Assembly (NCBI GenBank): GCA_963801065.1
Contig: CAWDDG010000008.1
Span: 248,001 to 312,000, forward strand
DNA length: 64,000 nt
Direction: 5' to 3'
Origin: CAWDDG01 sp963801065
GTDB lineage: Bacteria; Actinomycetota; Actinomycetes; Jiangellales; Jiangellaceae
Within the stretch, counting starts at the first letter, position 1, and the number at the start of each line of letters is the position of its first letter. Shown piece by piece: positions 34,219 to 43,335 of the stretch. The position numbers and the translations under genes were made by a program. The notes below the pieces were generated by a model. The model saw only the letters and a program-made list of their open reading frames with translations, did not search any database and was not told the DNA's origin.

Positions 34219-36084
34219 ATGCCCACCCGCAGCCGCGATGATCTGCGCAATGTCGCGATCGTCGCCCACGTCGACCACGGGAAGACCACGCTGGTCGACG
34301 CGCTGCTCTGGCAGTCCGGAGCCTTCCGCGACAACCAGACCGTCAACGAGCGGGTCATGGACTCCGAGGATCTGGAGCGCGAGAAGGGCATCACGATTCT
34401 GGCCAAGAACACCGCGGTGCGGTGGGGCGGCACCACGGTCAACATCATCGACACGCCGGGCCACGCCGACTTCGGCGGCGAGGTCGAGCGGGGCCTCGCG
34501 ATGGTCGACGGCGTCGTCCTGCTGGTCGACGCCAGCGAGGGGCCGCTCCCGCAGACCCGGTTCGTCCTGCGCAAGGCGCTGGCCGCAAGACTGCCGACCG
34601 TCCTGGTCGTGAACAAGACGGACCGGCCCGACGCGCGCATCGAAGAGGTCGTCGACGAGACGTACGAGCTGTTCCTCGACCTCCTCGAGGAATCGTCGGA
34701 TCACACCGCGCTGGACTTCCCGATCGTCTACGCCTGTGCGCGTGACGGGAAGGCGTCGCTCGAACGTCCGGCCGATGGCACCGTCCCCGCGAGCCGGAAC
34801 CTGGAGCCGCTCGTCGAGACCATCCTCGCGACGATCCCGGCGCCGACCTATGAGGTGGGCGCGCCACTGCAGGCGCAGGTCACGAACCTGGACGCGTCGC
34901 CGTTCCTGGGCCGGCTGGCCCTGTGCCGCGTTCATCAGGGCGAGATACGGAAGGGCCAACAGGTCGCCTGGTGTCGCAGCAACGGCGAGATCGAGCGGGT
35001 CAAGGTCACCGAGCTGCTCATGACGGAGGCGCTCGAGCGGGTTCCGGCCGACAGCGCCGGGCCGGGTGACATCATCGCCGTCGCCGGCATCCCCGAGATC
35101 ACGATCGGGGAGACGCTGGCCGACGCGGACGACCCGCGGCCGCTGCCCCTCATCACCGTCGACGAGCCCGCGCTGTCGATGACGATCGGCGCCAACACGT
35201 CACCGCTCACGGGTCGGTCCGGCGGCCGGAAGGTCACCGCCCGCCTCGTGAAGGACCGGCTCGACACGGAGCTGGTGGGCAACGTCTCGCTGCGGGTTCT
35301 GCCCACCGTGCGGCCGGACGCCTGGGAGGTCCAGGGACGCGGCGAGCTCGCGCTCGCGGTGCTGGTCGAGACCATGCGGCGGGAGGGGTTCGAGCTGACG
35401 GTCGGCAAGCCCCAGGTCGTCACCAGGGAGATCGACGGGCGCGCTCACGAGCCGGTCGAGCGCCTGACCATCGACTGTCCGGAGGAGTACCTCGGCGCGA
35501 TCACCCAGCTGCTGGCCTCACGCAGGGGTCGGATGGAGCACATGACCAACCACGGCACGGGCTGGATCCGGATGGAGTTCGTCGTGCCCGCTCGCGGGCT
35601 GATCGGCTTCCGCACCGACTTCCTCACCGACACCCGTGGCACCGGCATCGCCCACCACGTCTTCGAGCGGTACGAGCCGTGGGTCGGCGAACTGCGGACC
35701 AGGCCGACGGGTTCGCTCGTCGCCGACCGGTCCGGCGCTGCCACGTCGTACGCCATGTTCAACATCCAGGAACGCGGCACGCTCTTCGTCGACCCCGGCA
35801 CCGAGGTGTACGAGGGCATGATCGTCGGTGAGAACTCCCGCGCCGACGACATGGACGTCAACATCACGAAGGAGAAGAAGCTCACCAACGTTCGCTCGTC
35901 GACCGCTGAGGAGCTCGAGCGGCTCATCCCGCCGCGGCGGCTCTCATTGGAGCAGGCGCTGGAGTACTGCCGCGACGACGAGTGTGTCGAGGTGACGCCG
36001 AACGCCGTGCGGCTGCGGAAGGCCGTCCTCGATGCGGCCGAGCGTGCGCGTATGGCCGGCCGCCGCCGGCACGGCCGCGTCTGA
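34219..36084 (+). CDS. typA: translational GTPase TypA/BipA
   Basis: A 621-residue ribosome-associated GTPase. G1 is AHVDHGKTT (residues 16-24), G2/G3 are ERGIT-type EREKGITILAKN and DTPGHADFGGEVER, and G4 is VNKTDRP. The C-terminal EF-G-like domains (GRGELALAVLVETMRREG and GLIGFRTDFLTDTRGTG) and the BipA-specific end (PPRRLSLEQALEYCRDDECV) are complete. It acts in ribosome assembly and stress or cold adaptation. ATG 34219; the terminus is a basic RMAGRRRHGRV tail. Confidence 0.95.
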   Translation: MPTRSRDDLRNVAIVAHVDHGKTTLVDALLWQSGAFRDNQTVNERVMDSEDLEREKGITILAKNTAVRWGGTTVNIIDTPGHADFGGEVERGLAMVDGVVLLVDASEGPLPQTRFVLRKALAARLPTVLVVNKTDRPDARIEEVVDETYELFLDLLEESSDHTALDFPIVYACARDGKASLERPADGTVPASRNLEPLVETILATIPAPTYEVGAPLQAQVTNLDASPFLGRLALCRVHQGEIRKGQQVAWCRSNGEIERVKVTELLMTEALERVPADSAGPGDIIAVAGIPEITIGETLADADDPRPLPLITVDEPALSMTIGANTSPLTGRSGGRKVTARLVKDRLDTELVGNVSLRVLPTVRPDAWEVQGRGELALAVLVETMRREGFELTVGKPQVVTREIDGRAHEPVERLTIDCPEEYLGAITQLLASRRGRMEHMTNHGTGWIRMEFVVPARGLIGFRTDFLTDTRGTGIAHHVFERYEPWVGELRTRPTGSLVADRSGAATSYAMFNIQERGTLFVDPGTEVYEGMIVGENSRADDMDVNITKEKKLTNVRSSTAEELERLIPPRRLSLEQALEYCRDDECVEVTPNAVRLRKAVLDAAERARMAGRRRHGRV

Positions 36085-36411
36085 CCCCGGCCCAACTTAG
36101 GTCAGGGCAGCCAGGGCGGATGACCCTCGCTCGAGCCCGCAGGCCGACGACGGCGCGTGCAGCATGTGACGCCGTTCTGCCCCAGAGAGCGGGCTGGTGT
36201 CACAGCGACTCTGCAGGTTGGTCACAGTCTGGTTGCGGACTGGCCAGGCACGCCCCCGGAACTTGCCTGGCCAGCACGTCGCCGCCTAAGAATGCGACGG
36301 ACCTCCCTTTCGGCACCTTTCTCGGGCGTCGGACGGGATACCAGCGCGGCCTGCCAACCGGCGACCGCGTGCCCACGTCCCGGGCAGAAATCGGACCCAA
36401 GGAGGACATCC
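36085..36411. other. leader region of the peptide importer operon
   Basis: About 330 bases without a gene. It contains a direct repeat of GGTCACAG-like sequence near 36195-36230 and a perfect stem-loop (36241-36273), then the ribosome site GGAGG at 36401-36405 before ATG 36412. No clear -35/-10 pair could be chosen. Confidence 0.5.
36241..36273 (+). promoter_or_regulatory. stem-loop in the dppA leader
   Basis: TGGCCAGGCA (36241-36250) and TGCCTGGCCA (36264-36273) are perfect 10-bp arms around a 13-base loop, 138 bases upstream of the dppA start. It could be an attenuator, an operator or an mRNA-stabilising hairpin. Confidence 0.4.
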
Positions 36412-38097
36412 ATGCGAGTACTCACTCGCAAGGGGGCGATCGTCGGTGCTGTCGGCCTCGCGCTCGCACTGAGCGCGTGTGGCGGCGACGACGACGACGG
36501 CGGCGGCGACGCCGGCGGCGGCGGCACTGGCGAGCCCACTGGGGCGGTCGTCATCGGCGGCTGTAACCCGCAGAACCCGCTCGTCCCGGCGAACACCAAC
36601 GAGACCTGTGGTGGCGACCCGATGGACGCCATATTCTCGAAGTTGGTGCGGTACAACCCGGACACGGCGGCGCCGGAGAACGAGATCGCGGAGTCGATCG
36701 AGTCTGAGGACAACATCACCTGGACGGTGACGTTGAAGGATGGCTGGACGTTCCACGACGGGTCTCCGATTACCGCGAGCAGCTTTGTGGATGCCTGGAA
36801 CTGGGGCGCCTACGGTCCCAACGCCGCGCTCAACAGCTACTTCTTCAGCCTGATCGGCATCGAGGGCTCGGACGAGGTCGCCGGTGAGGACGCCAACGGT
36901 GACGAGGCGATCACCGAGGACGAGGCCCCGGTGTCGGAGATGTCCGGCCTCGAGGTCGTCGACGACCTGACCTTCACGATCACGTTGGTGGCGCCGAAGT
37001 CGGACATGCCGACCTCGCTGGGCTACACGGTGTTCGCGCCGCTGCCGGAGGTGTTCTTCGAGGACGTCGCCGCATTCGGTGACAAGCCGATCGGCTCCGG
37101 CCCCTACTCGGTGGTGGCGTGGAACAAGAACGCCGACATCGAGCTGACCGCGTACGACGGGTATCAGGGTGACATCCAGCCGCAGGTGCAGGACGTCACG
37201 TTCCGGATCTACACCGATCAGCAGGCCGAGTACAACGACCTGTTGGCCGACAACGTGGACGTGATGACCCAGCTGCCGGAGCAGGCGTTGGCCGGTGAGC
37301 AGTACAAGGCCGACCTGGGCGACCGCTTCATCGAGCGGGAGACCGGCGTCATCCAGACGGTCACCTTCGCGCCGGCGGTTGCCGACCCGTCGCTGCACGA
37401 GCCCGCGATCGCTGATGAGTTGGCGCTGCGGCAGGCGGTGTCGATGGCGATCGACCGTGACCTGATCATCCAGAACATCTTCCAGGGTCAGCGTGAGCCG
37501 GCGACCGGCTTCGTGTCACCGGTGGTGGACGGGTACAAGGCAGACGCGTGTGGTGAGTTCTGCACCTACGACCCGGATCGGGCCAAGGAGTTGCTTGCCC
37601 AGTCCGGGTACACCGGGACGTTGACGCTGTCGTACAACGCCGACGCCGACCACAAGGGTTGGACCGAGGCGACGTGCAACAGCATCAAGAACGCGCTCGG
37701 GATCGAGTGCCTGGCCACGCCCGAGGTGGACTTCGCCACGTTCCGTGCCAAGATCACCGACCGGCAGATGACCGGGATGTTCCGGACCGGGTGGCAGATG
37801 GACTACCCGACCATGGAGAACTTCCTGGGACCGATCTACGGTAAGGGTGCCGGGTCGAACGATGGGGACTACGACAACCCGGACTTCGACGCCAAGCTGG
37901 CCGAGGCCTCCCAGGCCTCGGACCCGGACGAGGCGATCACGCTGTACCAGGAGGCCGAGGCGATCCTCGCCGCGGACATGGCCTCGATCCCGATGTGGTA
38001 CGGCAAGACCATCGCTGGGTACTCGTCGAACGTCGACAACGTCAAGATCACGCCGTTCTCGACGACCGACATCCTCAGCCTGACGGTCACTGGGTAA
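36412..38097 (+). CDS. dppA: peptide ABC transporter substrate-binding lipoprotein
   Basis: A 561-residue family-5 solute-binding protein. The signal peptide ends with a lipobox SAC (Cys 23) followed by an Asp/Gly-rich linker. Family blocks are DGWTFHDGSPITASSFVDAW, RQAVSMAIDRDLIIQNIF and GMFRTGWQMDYPTMENFLGP. It binds di- or oligopeptides outside the cell and delivers them to the DppBC channel. GGAGG at 36401-36405 fixes the start. An acidic insert around residues 155-175 (EDANGDEAITEDEA) is notable. A perfect hairpin follows the stop, likely reducing transcription into the permease genes. Confidence 0.9.
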   Translation: MRVLTRKGAIVGAVGLALALSACGGDDDDGGGDAGGGGTGEPTGAVVIGGCNPQNPLVPANTNETCGGDPMDAIFSKLVRYNPDTAAPENEIAESIESEDNITWTVTLKDGWTFHDGSPITASSFVDAWNWGAYGPNAALNSYFFSLIGIEGSDEVAGEDANGDEAITEDEAPVSEMSGLEVVDDLTFTITLVAPKSDMPTSLGYTVFAPLPEVFFEDVAAFGDKPIGSGPYSVVAWNKNADIELTAYDGYQGDIQPQVQDVTFRIYTDQQAEYNDLLADNVDVMTQLPEQALAGEQYKADLGDRFIERETGVIQTVTFAPAVADPSLHEPAIADELALRQAVSMAIDRDLIIQNIFQGQREPATGFVSPVVDGYKADACGEFCTYDPDRAKELLAQSGYTGTLTLSYNADADHKGWTEATCNSIKNALGIECLATPEVDFATFRAKITDRQMTGMFRTGWQMDYPTMENFLGPIYGKGAGSNDGDYDNPDFDAKLAEASQASDPDEAITLYQEAEAILAADMASIPMWYGKTIAGYSSNVDNVKITPFSTTDILSLTVTG

Positions 38098-38114
38098 AGA
38101 ACCACGCGAGCACA

Positions 38115-38148
38115 CGGCCTGCCGGCCCCCGATGGGGCCGGCAGGCCG
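38115..38148 (+). terminator. hairpin between dppA and dppB
   Basis: CGGCCTGCCGGCCCC (38115-38129) pairs perfectly with 38134-38148 around the loop CGAT. It starts 17 bases after the dppA stop. Without a U-run it may be an intrinsic terminator of the GC-rich actinobacterial type or an mRNA stabiliser that keeps dppA in excess over the membrane genes. Confidence 0.7.
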
Positions 38149-38274
38149 AGTGCCGCACCGACCTGGGATTCCCTCGGGCCGGAAAGATAGCCCGGGGGCG
38201 GTCACGCGTTCTACCCTGGCGCCGTCCCCATAGACGACTCCCGGGGTTAGTGGACTCGGCTTGGAGGAGGGCTC

Positions 38275-39198
38275 ATGGGACGCTACATCATCCGGCGCCT
38301 GCTGCAGATGATTCCCGTCTTCATCGGGACGACCTTCCTGATCTTCATGATGGTCTGGGCCCTTCCGGGGGACCCGTTCGCGGGCAAATGCGGTGACCGA
38401 CCGTGCCCGGAGGCCTACGTGCAGGCCATGACGGCCAAGTTCAACCTCGACGAGCCGTGGTACGTCCAGTACGGGCTCTACATGGCAAACCTCCTCCGGG
38501 GCGACTTCGGTGAGACCTTTGCCGGCGTCCAAGTCATCGACGAGCTCACACAGGCCTACCCGGTGACCTTCAAGCTCACGGTGATCGCGATCCTCTTCGA
38601 GATCGTCATCGGCGTCGGTGCGGGCATCCTCACCGGCCTGCGCCGCGGCGGCTTCCTCGACAACCTGGTGCTGATCAGCACCCTGTTCGTCATCTCCATC
38701 CCGATCTTCGTCATCGGCTACACGCTCCAGCTGCTGCTCGGCGTGAACCTGGGGTGGTTCCCGGTGACCGGCCGCGAAGGCACCACCTACGCGTTGATCC
38801 TGCCGGCCTTCGTGCTGGCCAGCGGCACATTGGCGTACGTCGCACGGGTCATGCGGACGAACCTGATCGAGAACCTCCGCTCCGACTACGTTCGGACGGC
38901 AACCGCCAAGGGCCTCGCCCGGCGGCGGGTCGTCGGTGTCCACACGTTGCGCAACTCGCTGATTCCGGTGATCACGCTGATCGGCGCCGACTTCGGGACG
39001 TTGCTCGGCGGCGCCATCGTCACCGAGGGCATCTTCAACATCAACGGGGTCGGCGGGCTGATCTACCGCAGCATCAGGCTGCGCGAGTTCGCGCTGGTGA
39101 CGGGCGCCGTCACCGTGCTCGTGATCGTCTTCCTGCTCGTCAACCTGCTCGTCGACCTGCTGTACGCGGCACTCGACCCGAGGATCCGCTATGACTGA
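38275..39198 (+). CDS. dppB: peptide ABC transporter permease DppB
   Basis: A 307-residue permease. It begins MGRYIIRRLLQMIPVFIGTT, the usual DppB start, has six helices and the coupling loop SDYVRTATAKGLARRRVVGV, and ends LLYAALDPRIRYD. An extracytoplasmic loop holds a Cys pair (GKCGDRPCPE). GGAGGAGG precedes ATG 38275. It pairs with DppC to form the peptide channel; the stop overlaps the dppC start by 8 bases. Confidence 0.93.
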   Translation: MGRYIIRRLLQMIPVFIGTTFLIFMMVWALPGDPFAGKCGDRPCPEAYVQAMTAKFNLDEPWYVQYGLYMANLLRGDFGETFAGVQVIDELTQAYPVTFKLTVIAILFEIVIGVGAGILTGLRRGGFLDNLVLISTLFVISIPIFVIGYTLQLLLGVNLGWFPVTGREGTTYALILPAFVLASGTLAYVARVMRTNLIENLRSDYVRTATAKGLARRRVVGVHTLRNSLIPVITLIGADFGTLLGGAIVTEGIFNINGVGGLIYRSIRLREFALVTGAVTVLVIVFLLVNLLVDLLYAALDPRIRYD

Positions 39199-40171
39199 CC
39201 CGCATTCGCTGTCCCCGCACCCGACCGGGGCTACTGCCGACACGCTCGAGGTCGAGGCCGGCGAGGGCCCCCTCGGCGGCGCCGTCGCGCCTGCAGCTCA
39301 GGACAAGCCGAGGTCACTCTCCAGCGACGCGTGGCACGACCTCCGCCGCAGCACGATCTTCGTCGTCGCATCGGTGATCATCGTCGTCTTCGTAGTGATG
39401 GCGGCGTTCCCGGGGTTGTTCACGAACAAGGATCCGTATTTCTGCGACCTCCACCTCAGCCGCCAGGGCCCCAGCGCTGATGCCTGGTTCGGCTACGACG
39501 TGCAAGGCTGCGACGTGTACGCCCGAACCATCTACGGTGCCCGCGCCTCGATCCTGGTCGGCGTGCTGACCACGACGGCGGTCACCCTCAGCGGCGCCCT
39601 GTTCGGGATGATCGGCGGCTTCTACGGCGGCTGGGCCGACAGCGTCGTGTCGCGCGTCACCGACATCTTCTTCGGCATCCCGCTGCTGCTCGGCGGGATC
39701 CTGGTGCTCTCGTCGTTCCCCTCCGGCCTGGGCACGCCCGAGTGGCAGACCATAGGCAAGGTCGTCCTCGCGCTCGCGCTCCTGGGTTGGACGAGCCTGG
39801 CCCGGATCATGCGGTCGACCGTGATCCAGGTCAAGCAGGCCGACTACGTCCAGGCGGCCCGGGCCTTGGGCGGTGGTGCGCCGAGGATCCTGCGCTCCCA
39901 CGTGCTGCCCAACGCCGTCACGCCCGTGATCGTCTACGCGACGATCGTGCTCGGCATCTTCATCGGTGCCGAGGCGACGCTGTCCTTCCTCGGCATCGGC
40001 CTGCAGCCACCGGTCATCTCGTGGGGTGTCGCCATCGACGACGGCGCGACGTACTTCCGGCAGTCGCCGCATATGCTGTTGTTCCCTGGGGGTTTCCTGG
40101 TGCTCACGGTGCTGGCGTTCATCATGCTCGGCGACGCTGTGCGCGACGCGTTCGACCCGAGACTGCGCTGA
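39191..40171 (+). CDS. dppC: peptide ABC transporter permease DppC
   Basis: A 326-residue permease with a long cytoplasmic N-terminus (about 50 residues) and six helices. The coupling loop is ADYVQAARALGGGAPRILR, followed by the conserved HVLPNAVTPVIVYATI and ATLSFLGIGLQPPVISWG; it ends GDAVRDAFDPRLR. The periplasmic segment CDLHLSRQGPSADAWFGYD, usually DxxGRD-type, carries two Cys (also in VQGCDVYARTIYGAR), an oddity shared with some actinobacterial homologues. Confidence 0.93.
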   Translation: MTDPHSLSPHPTGATADTLEVEAGEGPLGGAVAPAAQDKPRSLSSDAWHDLRRSTIFVVASVIIVVFVVMAAFPGLFTNKDPYFCDLHLSRQGPSADAWFGYDVQGCDVYARTIYGARASILVGVLTTTAVTLSGALFGMIGGFYGGWADSVVSRVTDIFFGIPLLLGGILVLSSFPSGLGTPEWQTIGKVVLALALLGWTSLARIMRSTVIQVKQADYVQAARALGGGAPRILRSHVLPNAVTPVIVYATIVLGIFIGAEATLSFLGIGLQPPVISWGVAIDDGATYFRQSPHMLLFPGGFLVLTVLAFIMLGDAVRDAFDPRLR

Positions 40172-40185
40172 GAAGGAGCCCCCAC

Positions 40186-41220
40186 GTGGCGACCACCGAT
40201 ACGTTCCCGGCTCCGGAGGCGACCGCCGCCGGCCACGCTCCGCTCTTGGAGGTCGACAACCTCCAGGTGGAGTTCCGCACCCGCGACGGCGTCGCCAAGG
40301 CGGTCAATGGTGTCTCCTACTCGGTGGAGGAGGGCGAGACGCTGGCCGTGCTCGGCGAGTCCGGCTCGGGCAAGAGCGTCACCGCACAGGCGATCATGGG
40401 CATCCTGGACAGCCCGCCCGGGTTCGTGACCGGCGGTGCCGTCCGCTTCCGGGGCCAGGACCTGCTCTCCCTGCCGGAGGACGAGCGGCGGGCGTATCGG
40501 GGCCGCAGCATCTCGATGATCTTCCAGGATGCCCTGTCGGCCCTGAACCCGGTGTTCTCCGTGGGCTGGCAGATCGGCGAGATGTTCCGGGTTCACGAGG
40601 GCCTGTCCAAGAAGGACGGCCGCGTGCGCGCCATGGACCTGATGGAGCAGGTGCGCATCCCGGCGGCTCGCGAGCGGGTCGACGACTATCCGCACCAGTT
40701 CTCCGGCGGCATGCGCCAGCGCATCATGATCGCGATGGCGATCGCGCTCGACCCGGACGTGCTCATCGCCGACGAGCCCACCACCGCGCTGGACGTGACG
40801 GTGCAGGCGCAGATCATGGACCTGCTGCGCGACCTGCAGCGCGATCGCAAGATGGGGCTGATCCTCATCACCCACGACCTCGGCGTGGTGGCCGACGTCG
40901 CCGACAAGATCTCGGTCATGTACGCCGGCCGGATCATGGAGAAGGCGCAGGTGGGCGACATCTACGCTGCTCCTGCGCACCCCTACACGAAGGGCCTGCT
41001 GGAGTCGATCCCCCGGGTCGACCTCAAGGGCCAGGACCTTGCGGCGATCAAGGGGCTTCCGCCGAGCCTGACGCGCATCCCGCCCGGCTGCGAGTTCAAC
41101 CCCCGCTGCCCGTACGTCCAGCCGATCTGCCTGGAGAAGCGGCCACCGCTGCTCGAGGTGGTCCCGGGCCGGTCAAGCGCATGCCACTTCGCCCAGGAGG
41201 TCCTCGATGGCAGCCTCTGA
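40186..41220 (+). CDS. dppD: peptide ABC transporter ATPase DppD
   Basis: A 344-residue ATPase with Walker A LGESGSGKS, signature FSGGMRQRIMIAMAIALDPD, Walker B LIADEPTTALDV and switch His ITHDLGVVADVAD. The oligopeptide/dipeptide-specific C-terminus has YTKGLLESIPRVD and a Cys pattern (PPGCEFNPRCPYVQPICLEK) that in this family can hold an iron-sulfur cluster. GTG 40186 follows AAGGAG; its stop overlaps the dppF start by 14 bases. Confidence 0.92.
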   Translation: MATTDTFPAPEATAAGHAPLLEVDNLQVEFRTRDGVAKAVNGVSYSVEEGETLAVLGESGSGKSVTAQAIMGILDSPPGFVTGGAVRFRGQDLLSLPEDERRAYRGRSISMIFQDALSALNPVFSVGWQIGEMFRVHEGLSKKDGRVRAMDLMEQVRIPAARERVDDYPHQFSGGMRQRIMIAMAIALDPDVLIADEPTTALDVTVQAQIMDLLRDLQRDRKMGLILITHDLGVVADVADKISVMYAGRIMEKAQVGDIYAAPAHPYTKGLLESIPRVDLKGQDLAAIKGLPPSLTRIPPGCEFNPRCPYVQPICLEKRPPLLEVVPGRSSACHFAQEVLDGSL

Positions 41221-42239
41221 CCAGCAGGTCGGCGAGGTCGTGCTCGACGTCCAGGACCTCGTGAAGTACTTTCCGCTGACCACCGGCATCGTCTTCAGGC
41301 GACACGTGGGTGACGTGAAGGCCGTCGACGGCGTGTCCCTCCAGCTGCACAAGGGCGAGACGCTGGGCATCGTGGGCGAGTCGGGCTGTGGCAAGTCGAC
41401 GCTCGCCAAGCTGCTCATGCTGCTGGAGATGCCCACCAGCGGCAAGGCCCTGTTCAAGGGCAAGAACATCTTCGAGGCCAAGGGGAAGGCCCTGCGCGCA
41501 CTGCGCCGCAACATCCAGATCATCTTCCAGGACCCGTACTCGTCGCTGAACCCACGGATGACCGTCGGCGACATCGTCGGCGAGCCGTACGACATCCACC
41601 CCGAGGTCGCACCGAAGCGTGACCGCCGCCGGCGGGTCGAGGAGCTGCTCGAGGTCGTCGGCCTGAACCCCGAGCACATCAACCGCTATCCGCACCAGTT
41701 CTCCGGCGGCCAGCGGCAACGGATCGGGATCGCCCGCGGCCTCGCGCTGCGTCCGGAGATCATCATCTGCGACGAGCCGGTGTCGGCGCTGGACGTGTCC
41801 GTGCAGGCCCAGGTCATCAACCTGCTGGAGAAACTGCAGAACGAGTTCGGACTGTCGTACATCTTCATCGCGCACGACCTTTCCATCGTCCGGCACATCG
41901 CGGACCGGGTGGCCGTCGATGTATCTCGGGCAGTTCGCCGAGATAGGCACCGAGGACCAGATCTACGAGCGCCCGTCGCACCCGTACACCCAGGCGCTGC
42001 TCTCGGCGGTGCCGGTGCCCGACCCGGCGGCCCGGGGCCAACGCAAGCAGATCATCCTGGCCGGCGACCCGCCGAGCCCCGCGAATCCGCCCAGCGGCTG
42101 CCGGTTCCGCACCCGCTGCTGGAAGGCCACGGAGAAGTGCGCCGAGGAGGTCCCGGAGCTGATCGTGCGCCCGGGGATCGATCACGAGTCCGCCTGCCAC
42201 TACGCCGCGATCCGCGAGGACGTCATCGTCCAGCACTGA
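41207..42239 (+). pseudogene. dppF: peptide ABC transporter ATPase DppF, one-base frameshift
   Basis: ATG 41207 starts a standard DppF: Walker A GESGCGKST, signature FSGGQRQRIGIARGLA, Walker B IICDEPVSALDV and switch IFIAHDLSIVRHIADRVAV. At GTCGATG (41915-41921) one extra G at 41918 moves the frame; the correct continuation MYLGQFAEIGTEDQIYERPS runs in the next frame to 42239 with the usual PSGCRFRTRCWKATEKCAEE and ESACHYAA end. As read, translation would leave the frame and run on through mshB with no family match. An indel error in the sequence is most likely, since the rest of the operon is intact. Confidence 0.88.
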
Positions 42240-42284
42240 TGCCGCCGCTTGACCACGTCGACCCACCCTGTCCGAGCGTGCCTC

Positions 42285-42290
42285 TAGGGT
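42285..42290 (+). promoter_or_regulatory. -10 box of mshB (leaderless)
   Basis: TAGGGT ends 7 bases before ATG 42298, the distance expected when transcription starts at or next to the start codon. Confidence 0.45.
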
Positions 42291-42297
42291 GGCTCGC

Positions 42298-43218
42298 ATG
42301 GCGGAACCCACGGCCGGGCGGCGGCTCCTTCTCGTCCATGCACATCCCGATGACGAGACCATCGGCACCGGTATCACGATGGCGCGCTATGTCGCCCAAG
42401 GGGCGCAGGTCACGCTGGTCACCTGCACGCTGGGCGAGGAGGGCGAGATCCTGGTCCCCGAGCTCGAGCACCTCGCCGCCGACCAGGAGGACGGGCTCGG
42501 CAAGCACCGCATCGGCGAGCTCGCGGCCGCGATGGCCGAGCTCGGCGTCACCGACCACCGCTTCCTCGGCGGGCCCGGCCGATACCGCGACAGTGGCATG
42601 GCAACCGGCGAGGACGGCCGCGCCATCCCGCGCGAATACACGAGGCCCGACGCGTTCTGGCGAGCCGACCTGCGCGAGGCGGCAGACCACATGGTCGCCG
42701 TCATCCGCGAGTGTCGCCCGCAGGTGCTCGTCACCTACGACGAGTTCGGCGGTTACGGACACCCGGATCACATCCAGGCGCACCGCGTTGCCACGTATGC
42801 CACGTCGCTCGCCGCGGCGCCGTCGTACCGCACCGACCTCGGCGAGGCTTGGGACATCCCGAAGGTCTACTGGGGAGCCCTGCCGCGCAGCCTCATCGAG
42901 GAGGGCATCGCCAAGATGCGCGAGCAGGGATCGGACTTCTTCGGCGTCGAGAGCGCCGACGACCTCGCCTTCGTCGTCCCCGACGACCAGATCACGGCCG
43001 CGATCGACGGCATGCCCTTCGTCGAGCGCAAGATGGCGGCGATGCGTGCCCACGCGTCGCAGATCAGCCTCGACGGCCCGTTCTTCGCGCTCGCCGACGG
43101 GCTCGGTCTCGAGGTCTGGGGGTGGGAGCACTTCCGGCTTGTCAAGGGCGTCCCCGGTGAGCGGCATCCCGACACCGGATGGGAGACCGACCTGTTCGCG
43201 GGCCTGCCCGTCACGTAG
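42298..43218 (+). CDS. mshB: GlcNAc-inositol deacetylase of mycothiol synthesis
   Basis: A 306-residue PIG-L-type zinc deacetylase. The metal motif is HAHPDDETIGTG (H16, D19) with the third ligand in FGGYGHPDHIQAH. TLGEEGEILVPELEHL is the MshB version of the loop that in Mca reads TGGERG. It removes acetate from N-acetylglucosaminyl-inositol, the second step of mycothiol synthesis. The end WETDLFAGLPVT matches the family. It is unrelated in function to the peptide importer before it and has its own -10 box. Confidence 0.9.
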   Translation: MAEPTAGRRLLLVHAHPDDETIGTGITMARYVAQGAQVTLVTCTLGEEGEILVPELEHLAADQEDGLGKHRIGELAAAMAELGVTDHRFLGGPGRYRDSGMATGEDGRAIPREYTRPDAFWRADLREAADHMVAVIRECRPQVLVTYDEFGGYGHPDHIQAHRVATYATSLAAAPSYRTDLGEAWDIPKVYWGALPRSLIEEGIAKMREQGSDFFGVESADDLAFVVPDDQITAAIDGMPFVERKMAAMRAHASQISLDGPFFALADGLGLEVWGWEHFRLVKGVPGERHPDTGWETDLFAGLPVT

Positions 43219-43335
43219 CCGCGGGAGTAGGCGCGGGTTCGTCAGCATGCTGCATCGGCTAAGATGCCGCGGTCAGCCGTGTCGGCTGGCCCAATCCCAC
43301 GATCGACCGCGTTCCCGAACGAAAGCGTGCCTCGC

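Noticed and set aside
36478..36530. GGCGAC/GGCGGC run as a microsatellite
   Set aside because: It encodes the Asp/Gly linker after the lipobox of a binding protein, a common feature of such lipoproteins.
40186..42239. Nickel- or metal-specific importer instead of peptide importer
   Set aside because: The binding protein is long (561 residues) with peptide-type blocks, and the ATPases carry the dipeptide/oligopeptide C-terminus; nothing points to metal.
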